Shown here piece by piece: positions 1 through 6,347 of a stretch of DNA of 7,301 bases. The notes beneath the pieces were generated by a model. That model was not told the origin of the DNA, searched no databases, and saw only the letters and a program-made list of their open reading frames with translations. Both the position numbers and the translations under genes were made by a program. Every line of letters begins with the position of its first letter. Position 1 is the stretch's first letter. The DNA is from Rhizobiaceae bacterium (GTDB lineage Bacteria; Pseudomonadota; Alphaproteobacteria; Rhizobiales; Rhizobiaceae), in NCBI GenBank assembly GCA_028865845.1, contig JAGWJK010000196.1, positions 1 to 7,301 on the forward strand. Direction: 5' to 3'.

Positions 1-2
1 CC

Positions 3-86
3 GACACCGAGGACCTGCTCGGCCTTATCAGGGGCTTCCGCGTCAACGACGGCCGGCCTGCCATGCACAACCGCCGCGCCGCTTGA
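3..86 (+). CDS. C-terminal end of an unidentified protein (5' truncated)
   Basis: A reading frame open from the window edge encodes 27 residues and ends with TGA at 84-86. The visible peptide begins DTEDLLGLIRGF and ends MHNRRAA. Support for it being a real gene end is the strong G/C bias at third codon positions and the intrinsic terminator that starts about 33 bases after the stop on the same strand. Too little is visible to name a family or function. An alternative frame is also open across this stretch but has poorer codon use and runs straight through the terminator. Confidence 0.6.
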   Translation, partial: DTEDLLGLIRGFRVNDGRPAMHNRRAA

Positions 87-119
87 GCCGAGATATCAGC
101 ACCAAGCCCAACAGATCGG

Positions 120-144
120 ACCGCCGGAGAAATCCGGCGGTTTT
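120..144 (+). terminator. Rho-independent terminator of the upstream gene
   Basis: A perfect inverted repeat, CCGCCGGA - GAAA - TCCGGCGG (121-140), extends by an A-T pair on the outside and is followed by TTTT (141-144) and then TGCG-like sequence. The GC-rich 8-9 bp stem, four-base GNRA-like loop and T run are the textbook form. There is no T run on the other strand, so it acts on rightward transcription. It isolates the upstream gene from the histidine kinase unit. Confidence 0.9.
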
Positions 145-449
145 GCGTTGCGCGATCGCATAGACCTTCATGCAAGGTTCCGACCGGGAGCCCTTTGTCC
201 GCGTCGTCCCGCCCCGAATTCAGAGTGCCGTCTTAGGCTTGTTCCCTCCCGTCGATCCAAGCCGGTACAATTTAAGCTGCTCGGAAACAATTCGATTCCA
301 TTGTCCAAGCGACGGTTGCCATTGGCGCGTCTTTAGGTCAGCGTCATCATTCATGCCGCACCGGCGCGCCGCTGTTCGATGGGAAGGTTGAGCGGGCGAT
401 CGCCGGAAGGTATTTCGGTGGAATGGAAGAAGAGGGAGGACTTCGACCC
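145..449 (+). other. Non-coding leader upstream of the histidine kinase
   Basis: About 300 bases lie between the terminator and the kinase start. Small open frames exist on both strands but none has a convincing ribosome site or family resemblance. The promoter of the kinase/regulator unit should lie here. A TACAAT hexamer (266-271) resembles a -10 box, but I see no well-spaced -35 partner. A weak 5-bp inverted repeat ACCTT-CATGC-AAGGT (164-178) is the only other structure noted. No riboswitch or known operator is recognised. Confidence 0.5.
433..440 (+). promoter_or_regulatory. Ribosome binding site deciding the kinase start
   Basis: AGGGAGGA sits nine bases before the ATG at 450 and is a near-perfect Shine-Dalgarno match. 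An in-frame ATG also occurs at 423, but it precedes this site and has only a weak purine stretch before it. The ribosome site therefore favours 450 as the true start. Confidence 0.75.
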
Positions 450-1721
450 ATGACGTATACCGCCGTGCAATTGATGGATCGGCTGTTGTCGATATCGCGC
501 GCTTTTGCCGGGCATATCGACCCCGCCACTGCATTCCGCGCGATCGCGGTGGAAGTGGAGACGCTGCTGCCGCATGATCACATGGATATCGCGGTGGTGC
601 TCGACGAAGGCCGCACCCATGTCTGCTACGAGACCGGACGCCTCACGAGCTGGAGCACGCTCGCGCAGCACCCGCTTCCCGTCGATATCAGCCCGATCCG
701 CGACGTGTTGCGTGGTGACCTCCCGCATATCATCGCTCGGGATGCACTGGACGATCCGCGCTTTCATTTTCCGGGTGCGCTGGACGGCCCGATTTTCGCG
801 GCCAATCTGCGCAGCCGGATCGTCGTGCCGCTGAGGGCGCGGGGCACCATCATCGGTGCGCTCAATATCAGCCGCCACAAGCCGGGTTCCTACACGCAGG
901 CGGATCTCGACCTTGCACTGCACTGCGCGGAGTTCATCGCTCCTTATATCTTCGCGCTCATCCAGGCCGAGGAAGCACGGCGCGCCATGCTGGCGGAAAG
1001 CGATGCGCGCAATCGGGCCGAGCTTCTGCGCGTGGGCGCCGCGCGGCTGACCGAAGGCATGGAACGCGAGCGACGGCGGATCGGCATGGATCTTCATGAC
1101 CAGACGCTTGCGGACCTCTCCCGCGTCGTCCGCCAGGTCTCCGCCCTGCATCGGCAGGGTCTCGCAGGTGCCGCACAATTGGCCGATCTGGAACGCGAAG
1201 TGGTGAATTGTCTGACGGAGCTTCGCCACATCGTCGACGACATGCGTCCCAGCGTGCTGGAACTGTTCGGTCTTCGCGATGCGATCGAAGCGCATTTGAC
1301 GCGAAGCGTCAGCCGCGCAACGCCGACGATCGCCGTTCGAATTCACGACGCCAGCGATGGCGCGGCTGACGAGCTGCCTGAGCGCATATTGACCGCGCTT
1401 TACCGGATAGCCCAGGAGGCAATCAACAACTCCGTCCGTCATGGCTCGCCGCGCTGCATTACCGTGCGGATCGACGCCACGCCGTCGGTTCTCCGGATCG
1501 TGATCAGCGACGACGGCATCGGGTGTGGAGATCTATCGCACGAGGTCATCGGCGGCATCGGACATATGTATACCCGCGCGGCGTTGATCGGGGCGAACCT
1601 GACGATCGGCCGCAGCAGCCGCAAGGGCGGGACACGGGTTGCGATCGAAATCGCCCGTGATTGCGGCCAAGCGACTTTTGTGGCGAACGAACTTGGCTTT
1701 GAAGCCCTGGGGAGCCTGTAG
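450..1721 (+). CDS. Soluble GAF-domain sensor histidine kinase (HisKA_3, NarX/DegS type)
   Basis: This 423-residue protein should autophosphorylate on histidine and pass the phosphate to the regulator encoded immediately after it. Residues about 11-166 have the look of a GAF sensory domain, including the typical 'RSRIVVPL' and 'IIGALNIS' strands. A charged helical linker at about 170-211 follows. The HisKA_3 box is ERERRRIGMDLHDQ, with the phosphoacceptor His at about 216. The HATPase domain shows an N box (QEAINNSVRH, about 322-331), a G1 box (DDGIG, about 354-358) and a glycine-rich GGIGHMYTRA segment (about 368-377), then GGTRVAIEI. I see no transmembrane segment or signal peptide, so it should sense a cytoplasmic cue. 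The ligand is unknown. The start at 450 is set by the ribosome site; 423 is possible. Its stop codon abuts the next ATG, indicating co-translation. Confidence 0.9.
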   Translation: MTYTAVQLMDRLLSISRAFAGHIDPATAFRAIAVEVETLLPHDHMDIAVVLDEGRTHVCYETGRLTSWSTLAQHPLPVDISPIRDVLRGDLPHIIARDALDDPRFHFPGALDGPIFAANLRSRIVVPLRARGTIIGALNISRHKPGSYTQADLDLALHCAEFIAPYIFALIQAEEARRAMLAESDARNRAELLRVGAARLTEGMERERRRIGMDLHDQTLADLSRVVRQVSALHRQGLAGAAQLADLEREVVNCLTELRHIVDDMRPSVLELFGLRDAIEAHLTRSVSRATPTIAVRIHDASDGAADELPERILTALYRIAQEAINNSVRHGSPRCITVRIDATPSVLRIVISDDGIGCGDLSHEVIGGIGHMYTRAALIGANLTIGRSSRKGGTRVAIEIARDCGQATFVANELGFEALGSL

Positions 1722-2516
1722 ATGCTGGTTCTGATCGCAGAAGACGATGGCCTCCACCGCAGCTTTGCGCGGACCACGATTGAACAGCTGTGGCCCGATA
1801 ATGTCGAGGTCATCGAAGCCCATAGCGGCGATATGGCAATCGAAATTGCCCGGAAGCGGAAGCCGCCCTGTGTGGTTCTCGACCTGCAGCTGCCGAAGGC
1901 GACAGGCATCGAGGTTGCGCGTTCGATCTGGGCAGGCCGGGCCGATACCAACATCCTGTTCTGGTCGAACTTCGCCGACGAATCCTATGTGCGGGGTGTC
2001 GCGCGCATCGTCCCGCCAGGGACGGTTTACGGCTATGTCCTCAAGTCGGCCTCGGAAGAGGGGATGCGGCTCGCATTGCGCGGCGTGTTCTCCGAAGGCC
2101 ACTGCATCATCGACCGCGAGGTGCGCGGTATCCAGCATCGCGTCCAGAACAGGCTCGAAGGCATCACCGACAGCGAATATGAAAGCCTGATCGACCTTGC
2201 CCTCGGGCTAACGGACAAGACGATCGCCGCGCGCAGGGGGCTTTCGACCAGGGGTGCCCAGGCTCGCATCCGGCATCTCTACGAAAAGCTCGGCGTCGCC
2301 ACGCTCGACGAGCCCGCTGACAACACGACACCCGTTTTCAATTCGCGAACAAGGCGATCTACCTTGCCCTGGCTCGGGGCCTCATCAATGTCGACGCGCT
2401 GCGGCGGGAGCAGCAGAGTCTGGAAGCATGGCTTGATGAGAACGACACGGCGGGCGGCAAGCGTTGAGGAGATCTGGTCGCGACTGTGCAAATACACAGT
2501 CGCTACTGCGTTTTGA
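1722..2516 (+). CDS. Two-component response regulator, receiver + LuxR-type HTH, with frameshifted C-terminus
   Basis: The open frame encodes 264 residues. Residues 1-125 form a receiver domain: acidic pocket E7-D8-D9, phosphoacceptor D54 in VVLDLQLP, S82 in the switch position and K108 in YVLKSAS. Residues about 147-193 resemble a LuxR/FixJ-type helix-turn-helix (ITDSEYESLIDLALGLTDKTIAARRGLS, then the recognition helix and HLYEKLGV). It begins directly after the kinase stop (TAG then ATG) with GGGGA seven bases before the ATG, so it is the kinase's cognate partner. After about residue 207 the sequence turns into a serine/arginine/tryptophan-rich tail unlike the rest. A better tail lies in the +2 (equivalently -1) frame and ends at 2467, indicating a one-base deletion near 2343. 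The receiver and DNA-binding domains are upstream of the lesion and could still function. Target genes are unknown; the downstream operon is a candidate by position only. Confidence 0.85.
   Translation: MLVLIAEDDGLHRSFARTTIEQLWPDNVEVIEAHSGDMAIEIARKRKPPCVVLDLQLPKATGIEVARSIWAGRADTNILFWSNFADESYVRGVARIVPPGTVYGYVLKSASEEGMRLALRGVFSEGHCIIDREVRGIQHRVQNRLEGITDSEYESLIDLALGLTDKTIAARRGLSTRGAQARIRHLYEKLGVATLDEPADNTTPVFNSRTRRSTLPWLGASSMSTRCGGSSRVWKHGLMRTTRRAASVEEIWSRLCKYTVATAF
2345..2467 (+). other. Displaced original C-terminal tail of the response regulator
   Basis: Reading from 2345 in the frame one base off the upstream gene gives 40 residues and TGA at 2465-2467. The peptide includes AIYLALARGLINVDALRREQ and ends in an acidic/hydrophilic stretch, DENDTAGGKR. 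It is helical in character and has normal high-GC3 codons, whereas the in-frame reading of the same bases is atypical. Inserting one base in the AATTCG segment (2340-2345) would join the two, for example giving F-N-F-A-N-K, and would produce a protein of about 248 residues. The lesion could be a real mutation or a sequencing error. Confidence 0.7.
2480..2514 (+). terminator. Hairpin after the regulator, probable weak terminator or operator
   Basis: A perfect 9-bp inverted repeat, GCGACTGTG (2480-2488) - CAAATA - CACAGTCGC (2495-2503), is followed by TACTGCG and then TTTT (2511-2514). The T run is seven bases from the stem, so termination would be imperfect. The structure lies just past the ancestral regulator stop at 2467, the expected position for the end of the signalling unit. 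The symmetry could alternatively be a protein-binding site for the operon that starts near 2591. Confidence 0.5.
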
Positions 2517-2524
2517 TACGTATC
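2515..2524. repeat. Ten-base palindrome GATACGTATC
   Basis: GATACGTATC is a perfect palindrome located between the hairpin at 2480-2503 and the tautomerase gene. Its position in the presumed promoter region makes it a possible operator half, but a single 10-base palindrome is weak evidence and no second copy was seen nearby. Confidence 0.3.
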
Positions 2525-2576
2525 GCGTGCGGGCGAACTGCGACTAAGCTTGCGCTAACAAAAAATAAAGCATGAG

Positions 2577-2584
2577 GGGAGGAG
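2577..2584 (+). promoter_or_regulatory. Ribosome binding site of the tautomerase gene
   Basis: The purine tract GGGAGGAG ends six bases before the ATG at 2591 and is a strong Shine-Dalgarno match. It follows an A-rich stretch (AACAAAAAATAAAG, 2557-2570). It fixes the start of the first gene of the transport/catabolic unit and argues against the ATG at 2572 being a start. Confidence 0.75.
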
Positions 2585-2590
2585 TGTTGT

Positions 2591-2782
2591 ATGCCGTTTG
2601 TCAATATTCAGATTCTCAAGGGCCATTCTCAGCAGCGCAAGAACGAGATTGCGCGCCGCGTGACCGAGGCCGTCAGCGAAGTTGCCGAACTCCCGAAGGA
2701 AGCCATCTGGGTGGTGTTCGAGGATGTTGCGCCATCCGACTGGTATGTCGGCGGCAAGACGACCGAGAAGCCTGCGAGCTGA
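2591..2782 (+). CDS. 4-oxalocrotonate tautomerase family protein
   Basis: This 63-codon gene encodes 62-63 residues including Met, the classical size of the family, whose members form oligomers with a catalytic N-terminal proline. Met-Pro at the start would expose Pro1 after Met removal, and the beta-alpha-beta pattern (PFVNIQILKG, then helix, then AIWVVFEDV, then DWYVGG) aligns without gaps to Pseudomonas 4-OT as I recall it. The general base Pro1 is therefore present. However, the two arginines of classical 4-OT, Arg11 and Arg39, align with His and Trp, and Phe50 aligns with Trp. It is thus unlikely to be a 4-oxalocrotonate tautomerase in the strict sense; tautomerisation of another enol/keto substrate is possible. 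It is cytoplasmic with no signal peptide. It leads the operon, and the lactonase ATG follows two bases after its stop, suggesting translational coupling. Confidence 0.88.
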   Translation: MPFVNIQILKGHSQQRKNEIARRVTEAVSEVAELPKEAIWVVFEDVAPSDWYVGGKTTEKPAS

Positions 2783-2784
2783 TC

Positions 2785-3669
2785 ATGCCGAACGGTTCCC
2801 GCAATCCCGGCTTCACCGACGTGGTGGGCGATACAGCGCTTGAGACGCTGGCGAGCGGCCTTGGCTTTACCGAAGGGCCGGTCTGGCATCCCTATGAGAA
2901 GTGGCTCGTTTTCAGCGACATACCGGAAAACCGCATGTACATCCGCACGGCGTCCGGCGTGATCGAGGATTTTCGCCGCCCGAGCAACAAGGCGAACGGC
3001 AATACGCTCGATCGCGAGGGCCGCTTGCTGACGTGCGAGCACGCAACGAGCAGGGTGACACGGCTTGAACACGATGGTTCGACGACGGTGCTCGCCACCC
3101 ATTATCAAGGCAAGGAGCTGAACAGCCCCAACGATATCGTGGTGGCGACCGGCGGGGCGATCTATTTCACCGACCCGATCTTTGGCCGGATGGAATATTA
3201 CGGCGTGCCGCGCGAACCGGAGCTTTCCTTCCGGGGTATCTATCGGGTCGATCCTGATGGGTCGCACCTGACGCTGCTTGCCTCGGATTTCGGTCAGCCG
3301 AACGGATTGTGCTTTTCGCTCGACGAGTCCCGACTTTTCGTCAACGATACGGAACGGCAGCACATCCGCGTTTTCAGCGTCACGCCTCAGGGCGAGTTGA
3401 CCGGCGGCGCGGTGTGGGCGGAAACCAAAGGCGAGGAGCCGGGAGCGCCCGACGGAATGAAGATCGACAGCCGCGGAAATCTCTATTGCTGCGGCCCTGG
3501 CGGCATTCATGTCTTCGATCCGTCGGGCAATGTGCTCGGTGTCATCAGCACGCCGGAACCCTGTGCAAATTTTGCATTCGGTGACGAAGACCTGAAGAGC
3601 CTTTATATTACCGCATCGAGTTCGCTGCACAGGCTGAGGCTGCGAGTGCCTGGTCTGAGATTGTTCTGA
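2785..3669 (+). CDS. SMP-30/gluconolactonase/LRE family lactonase
   Basis: The 294-residue protein is of normal length for the six-bladed beta-propeller SMP-30/gluconolactonase family, which hydrolyses sugar lactones with a divalent metal. The expected metal and substrate residues are visible: Glu30 in FTEGPVW, the SPNDI segment (about 115-118, Asn116), Asn173 in QPNGL and Asp223 in APDGM. Repeated 'IYRVDPDG' and 'IHVFDPSG' strands mark the propeller blades. There is no signal peptide, so it acts in the cytoplasm. The ATG at 2785 is chosen because it follows the tautomerase stop by two bases and starts where family similarity begins; there is no strong ribosome site, consistent with coupling. 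The frame is open further upstream, but that part overlaps the tautomerase gene. Being in line with a sugar importer, it probably opens a lactone formed from the imported sugar. The exact substrate is not readable. Confidence 0.9.
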   Translation: MPNGSRNPGFTDVVGDTALETLASGLGFTEGPVWHPYEKWLVFSDIPENRMYIRTASGVIEDFRRPSNKANGNTLDREGRLLTCEHATSRVTRLEHDGSTTVLATHYQGKELNSPNDIVVATGGAIYFTDPIFGRMEYYGVPREPELSFRGIYRVDPDGSHLTLLASDFGQPNGLCFSLDESRLFVNDTERQHIRVFSVTPQGELTGGAVWAETKGEEPGAPDGMKIDSRGNLYCCGPGGIHVFDPSGNVLGVISTPEPCANFAFGDEDLKSLYITASSSLHRLRLRVPGLRLF

Positions 3670-3712
3670 GCCGGCAAGCCGGCGTAAGGGCGTTGCCGAC
3701 GGATCGGCAACG
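3670..3712 (+). promoter_or_regulatory. Tandem hairpins between lactonase and binding-protein genes
   Basis: Two inverted repeats follow the lactonase stop directly: GCCGGC-AA-GCCGGC (3670-3683), and a perfect 9-bp stem CGTTGCCGA-CGGA-TCGGCAACG (3691-3712). Neither is followed by a T run, so full termination is unlikely. Such structures between cistrons often block 3' exonucleases or mark processing sites and give unequal expression, and transport operons usually need more binding protein than the other parts. That role is inferred. The rest of the gap to 3795 shows nothing else recognisable. Confidence 0.55.
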
Positions 3713-3795
3713 AGGGTGTCTTCGGTATCGCTGACGGCGAAAACATCGGAAGAGGAGCCGGTGGTCGAAGAGGGCAAGAAGAAGTCAACAACTTT

Positions 3796-3803
3796 AGGGA
3801 GGA
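3796..3803 (+). promoter_or_regulatory. Ribosome binding site deciding the binding-protein start
   Basis: AGGGAGGA lies five bases before the ATG at 3809. The frame is open upstream to a GTG at 3716, but only the ATG at 3809 follows a ribosome site and places a signal peptide at the N-terminus. Confidence 0.85.
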
Positions 3804-3808
3804 TCGAA

Positions 3809-4822
3809 ATGCATAAAATATTCCTGCTTGGCGTCCTTGCTGCGACGCTCGCTTCCGGTACGGCTCTTGCCGATACCAGCGGCAAGAAAATCGCGTTTTC
3901 CAACAACTACGCCGGCAACTCCTGGCGCCAGGCGATGTTGAAGAGCTACGACATCGTCACCAAGAAAGCCGTGGCAGACAAGGTCGTCGGCGCTGCCGAT
4001 GTCTTCACTACGGCGGACCAGGAAGTGCCGACGCAAGCAGCCCAGATCCAGAACCTGATCCTGCAGGGCTATGACGCCATCGTCATCAACGCCGCCTCGC
4101 CGGACGCTCTGAACGGCGCCATCAAACAGGCCTGCGATGCCGGGATCGTCGTCGTATCCTTCGACGGCATCGTCAACGAACCTTGCGCTTACCGTGTCGT
4201 CGTCGACTTCGAGGACATGGGCAAGCAGGAAATCGAGCAGATGAAGAAGATTCATCCGGATGGCGGCAACCTGCTCGAAATCCGCGGCCTTGCCGGCACT
4301 TCAATCGATGACGCCATTCACAAGGGTCTGCAGGAAGGCGTGCAAGCCAATCCGCAGTTCAAGATCGTCAATTCCGTGACCGGCAACTGGGACCAGACGA
4401 CGGCGCAGAAGGCGGTCGCGACGGTATTGCCATCATTGCCTGACATCGTCGGCGTCGTCACGCAGGGCGGCGACGGCTACGGTGCTGCCCAGGCCTTTGC
4501 CGCCGGCGGCAAGCCGCGTCCGACGATCATCATGGGCAATCGCCAGGACGAATTGGCATACTGGAAGGAGCAGAAGGCGAAGGACGGATACAAGACGTGG
4601 TCAGCATCGATCGCTCCGGGCGTGTCGACACTTGCCTTCTGGGTTGCGCAGCAGGTTCTTGATGGCCGCAAGGATATTCCGCACGACCTGCTCGTTCCCT
4701 ATCTCGCCTATACCCAGGACGATTTCGAACAGCATCTTCCGGATATCCCGGTCGGCGGCGTCGCCAGCAAGGAATATTCGCAGGATGACGCAATCGCGGC
4801 AATCAAGGCGAACATCAAGTGA
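3809..4822 (+). CDS. Sugar ABC transporter periplasmic substrate-binding protein (RbsB-like)
   Basis: The 337-residue protein is a secreted binding protein of the Peripla_BP_4 (ribose/galactose type) fold that captures a solute and delivers it to the membrane complex. A signal peptide is clear: MHK, a hydrophobic core IFLLGVLAATLASG, and ALA|DT cleavage after Ala21. The mature N-terminal lobe begins with KKIAFSNNYAGNSWRQAM. Typical family segments are QIQNLILQGYDAIVINAASPD (about 79-99), the hinge-side VVSFDG (115-120), and GVVTQGGDGYGAAQAF (215-230). The only two cysteines, Cys109 and Cys126, could form a disulfide in the periplasm. Aromatics such as Trp39 and the segment around N244-R245-Q246 may contact ligand, by family analogy. 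The substrate cannot be assigned. It is followed by the ATPase and permease genes. Confidence 0.92.
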   Translation: MHKIFLLGVLAATLASGTALADTSGKKIAFSNNYAGNSWRQAMLKSYDIVTKKAVADKVVGAADVFTTADQEVPTQAAQIQNLILQGYDAIVINAASPDALNGAIKQACDAGIVVVSFDGIVNEPCAYRVVVDFEDMGKQEIEQMKKIHPDGGNLLEIRGLAGTSIDDAIHKGLQEGVQANPQFKIVNSVTGNWDQTTAQKAVATVLPSLPDIVGVVTQGGDGYGAAQAFAAGGKPRPTIIMGNRQDELAYWKEQKAKDGYKTWSASIAPGVSTLAFWVAQQVLDGRKDIPHDLLVPYLAYTQDDFEQHLPDIPVGGVASKEYSQDDAIAAIKANIK

Positions 4823-4867
4823 TGGCAGCGTTTTCGATCTTTGCCTTTGATGGTGACGGCTTGGGAT

Positions 4868-6346
4868 ATGCCGGTGCAGGCTGACACTCCCAAAAGCTTC
4901 ATCAAGCTGAACGACGCCGAAAAGCATTTCGGCGCCGTTCGCGCGCTCGACAAAGTCGACTTCTCGGTTGAGCGCGGCGAATGCGTTGGTCTTGTTGGCC
5001 ACAACGGGGCCGGGAAATCGACCCTGATGCATATGCTCGTCGGAACGCTGCCGCTCGACCGGGGCCAGATGGTAATCGCAGGTAATCCGGAGGACAGCTA
5101 CTCGGTCAGCCGCGGCAAGAAGCTCGGCATCCGCTGCGTATTCCAGGAGCTGTCGCTCTGCCCCAATCTCTCGGTGGCGGAAAATACCCGGATCAATCAT
5201 CCATCGCTGCGCGGTTTCGGCTGGCATCGCAGGGCGGCGACCCTGATCGAAAAGAAGCTCGACGAGATCTTTCCCGACCACGCGATCGATCCATCGGATA
5301 TCGTTTCCGATCTCTCCATCGGCCGGCGGCAGATGGTGGAGGTCGCGCGTGCCTTTACGGTGACCGAGGATCCGCTCAATCTCGTCATTCTGGACGAGCC
5401 GACCTCATCGCTGGATGCGCATACGGCGGGCCAGCTGCTCGCCTTCGTCCGCCGGTTTGTCGCGGGCGGCGGCAGCTGCATCCTGATCTCGCATGTCCTT
5501 GGCGAAGTGCTTGATAATGCCGACCGCATCGTCATCATGCGCGACGGTAAAGTTGTTGCGGCGGAGGCCGCGAAGGCTTTCGACCGCGAGCGGCTGGTCG
5601 CCACCATGGGCGGCGCCGAGCATCGCCAGAAGACCGCGGCCGAGGTTCATGCCGGCGAACGCCAGGTGGGCGCGCTGCGGGTTCGGGCTCGGCCTTCGCG
5701 GCAGCGTGACGGCGCAGAGCTCGTCGCGCATGCCGGCGAGATCATCGGCCTTGCGGGTCTCGCAGGCCATGGCCAGACCGATCTTCTGCTGTCGATCTAC
5801 AAGGCCGCGAGCCATCGCAAGGCGGGCGTAGATGTTACCGCGCCGGTCGCACTGGTGGCCGGCGACAGGCAATCGGATGGCGTCTTTCCGCAATGGTCGA
5901 TCGCAGAGAATATCGGCATCCGCTCGCTGTCGCGGCTGCGCAACGGATTGCTGATCTCGGCCAGAAAGGAAGCGGAGCTGGCTTCTGCCTGGCAGAAGCG
6001 GATCGGCATCCGTACGCCCGATATGAACAACAACATCCTCTCGCTGTCCGGCGGCAACCAGCAGAAAGCGCTGTTTGCGCGCGCCTTGGGTTCCGATGCG
6101 GATATCATTCTCATGGACGACCCGATGCGCGGCGTCGATATCGGCACCAAGCTCGAGGTCTACGACCTGATCCGGCAGGAGGCGGCTAAAGGCAGGACCT
6201 TCGTCTGGTACACGACGGAAACGGAGGAGCTGGACAATTGCCAACATGTCTACGTCTTCAAGAGCGGCTATATCGTCGCCGATTTGCGTCGCGACGAGTT
6301 GACGGAAGAGAAGATTATCCAGTCCTCCTTCGTGGAGGCCGGCTGA
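4868..6346 (+). CDS. Sugar ABC transporter ATP-binding protein with two nucleotide-binding domains (RbsA-like)
   Basis: The 492-residue protein powers sugar import from the cytoplasmic face of the membrane. The first domain is complete: Walker [10 protein letters not shown] (44-52), Q-loop Gln93, signature DLSIGRRQ (148-155), Walker [12 protein letters not shown] with Glu177, and H-loop His209. The second domain has Walker A-like GLAGHGQT without the lysine (297-304), signature LSGGNQQ (393-399) and Walker [12 protein letters not shown], where Asp replaces the usual Glu. A degenerate second site is normal in RbsA relatives. The segment between about 312 and 340 is short compared with the family, which usually carries another strand and helix there. 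The start is uncertain: no good ribosome site is seen before ATG 4868, ATG 4850 or TTG 4841, all in frame. ATG 4868 fits family N-termini best. The stop is one base before the permease ATG. Confidence 0.9.
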   Translation: MPVQADTPKSFIKLNDAEKHFGAVRALDKVDFSVERGECVGLVGHNGAGKSTLMHMLVGTLPLDRGQMVIAGNPEDSYSVSRGKKLGIRCVFQELSLCPNLSVAENTRINHPSLRGFGWHRRAATLIEKKLDEIFPDHAIDPSDIVSDLSIGRRQMVEVARAFTVTEDPLNLVILDEPTSSLDAHTAGQLLAFVRRFVAGGGSCILISHVLGEVLDNADRIVIMRDGKVVAAEAAKAFDRERLVATMGGAEHRQKTAAEVHAGERQVGALRVRARPSRQRDGAELVAHAGEIIGLAGLAGHGQTDLLLSIYKAASHRKAGVDVTAPVALVAGDRQSDGVFPQWSIAENIGIRSLSRLRNGLLISARKEAELASAWQKRIGIRTPDMNNNILSLSGGNQQKALFARALGSDADIILMDDPMRGVDIGTKLEVYDLIRQEAAKGRTFVWYTTETEELDNCQHVYVFKSGYIVADLRRDELTEEKIIQSSFVEAG

Positions 6347-6347
6347 C

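Noticed and set aside
164..178. ACCTT-CATGC-AAGGT inverted repeat
   Set aside because: A 5-bp stem is expected by chance in this length of sequence, and nothing nearby supports a role.
239..271. Possible sigma-70 promoter TTGTTC ... TACAAT
   Set aside because: The spacing between the hexamers is about 21 bases, too long for a normal promoter. I only note the -10-like hexamer.
423..449. ATG at 423 as the kinase start
   Set aside because: The best ribosome site (433-440) lies after it and is well spaced for the ATG at 450. It cannot be excluded fully.
351..1442. 363-codon open frame on the - strand opposite the histidine kinase
   Set aside because: It lies antisense to a gene with clear kinase motifs. 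Long antisense frames are expected in high-GC codon-biased DNA, and the peptide (rich in Arg, His, Gln) matches no family I recognise.
2572..2784. In-frame upstream extension of the lactonase from the ATG at 2572
   Set aside because: It overlaps the whole tautomerase gene in another frame, its peptide is Cys/Arg-rich and unlike lactonases, and the strong ribosome site serves the ATG at 2591.
3716..3808. GTG at 3716 as start of the binding protein
   Set aside because: It would bury the signal peptide behind 31 charged residues. The ribosome site at 3796-3803 supports 3809.
2629..3906. 425-codon open frame on the - strand across tautomerase, lactonase and the gap
   Set aside because: It is the antisense shadow of two recognisable genes, with no ribosome site or domain pattern.
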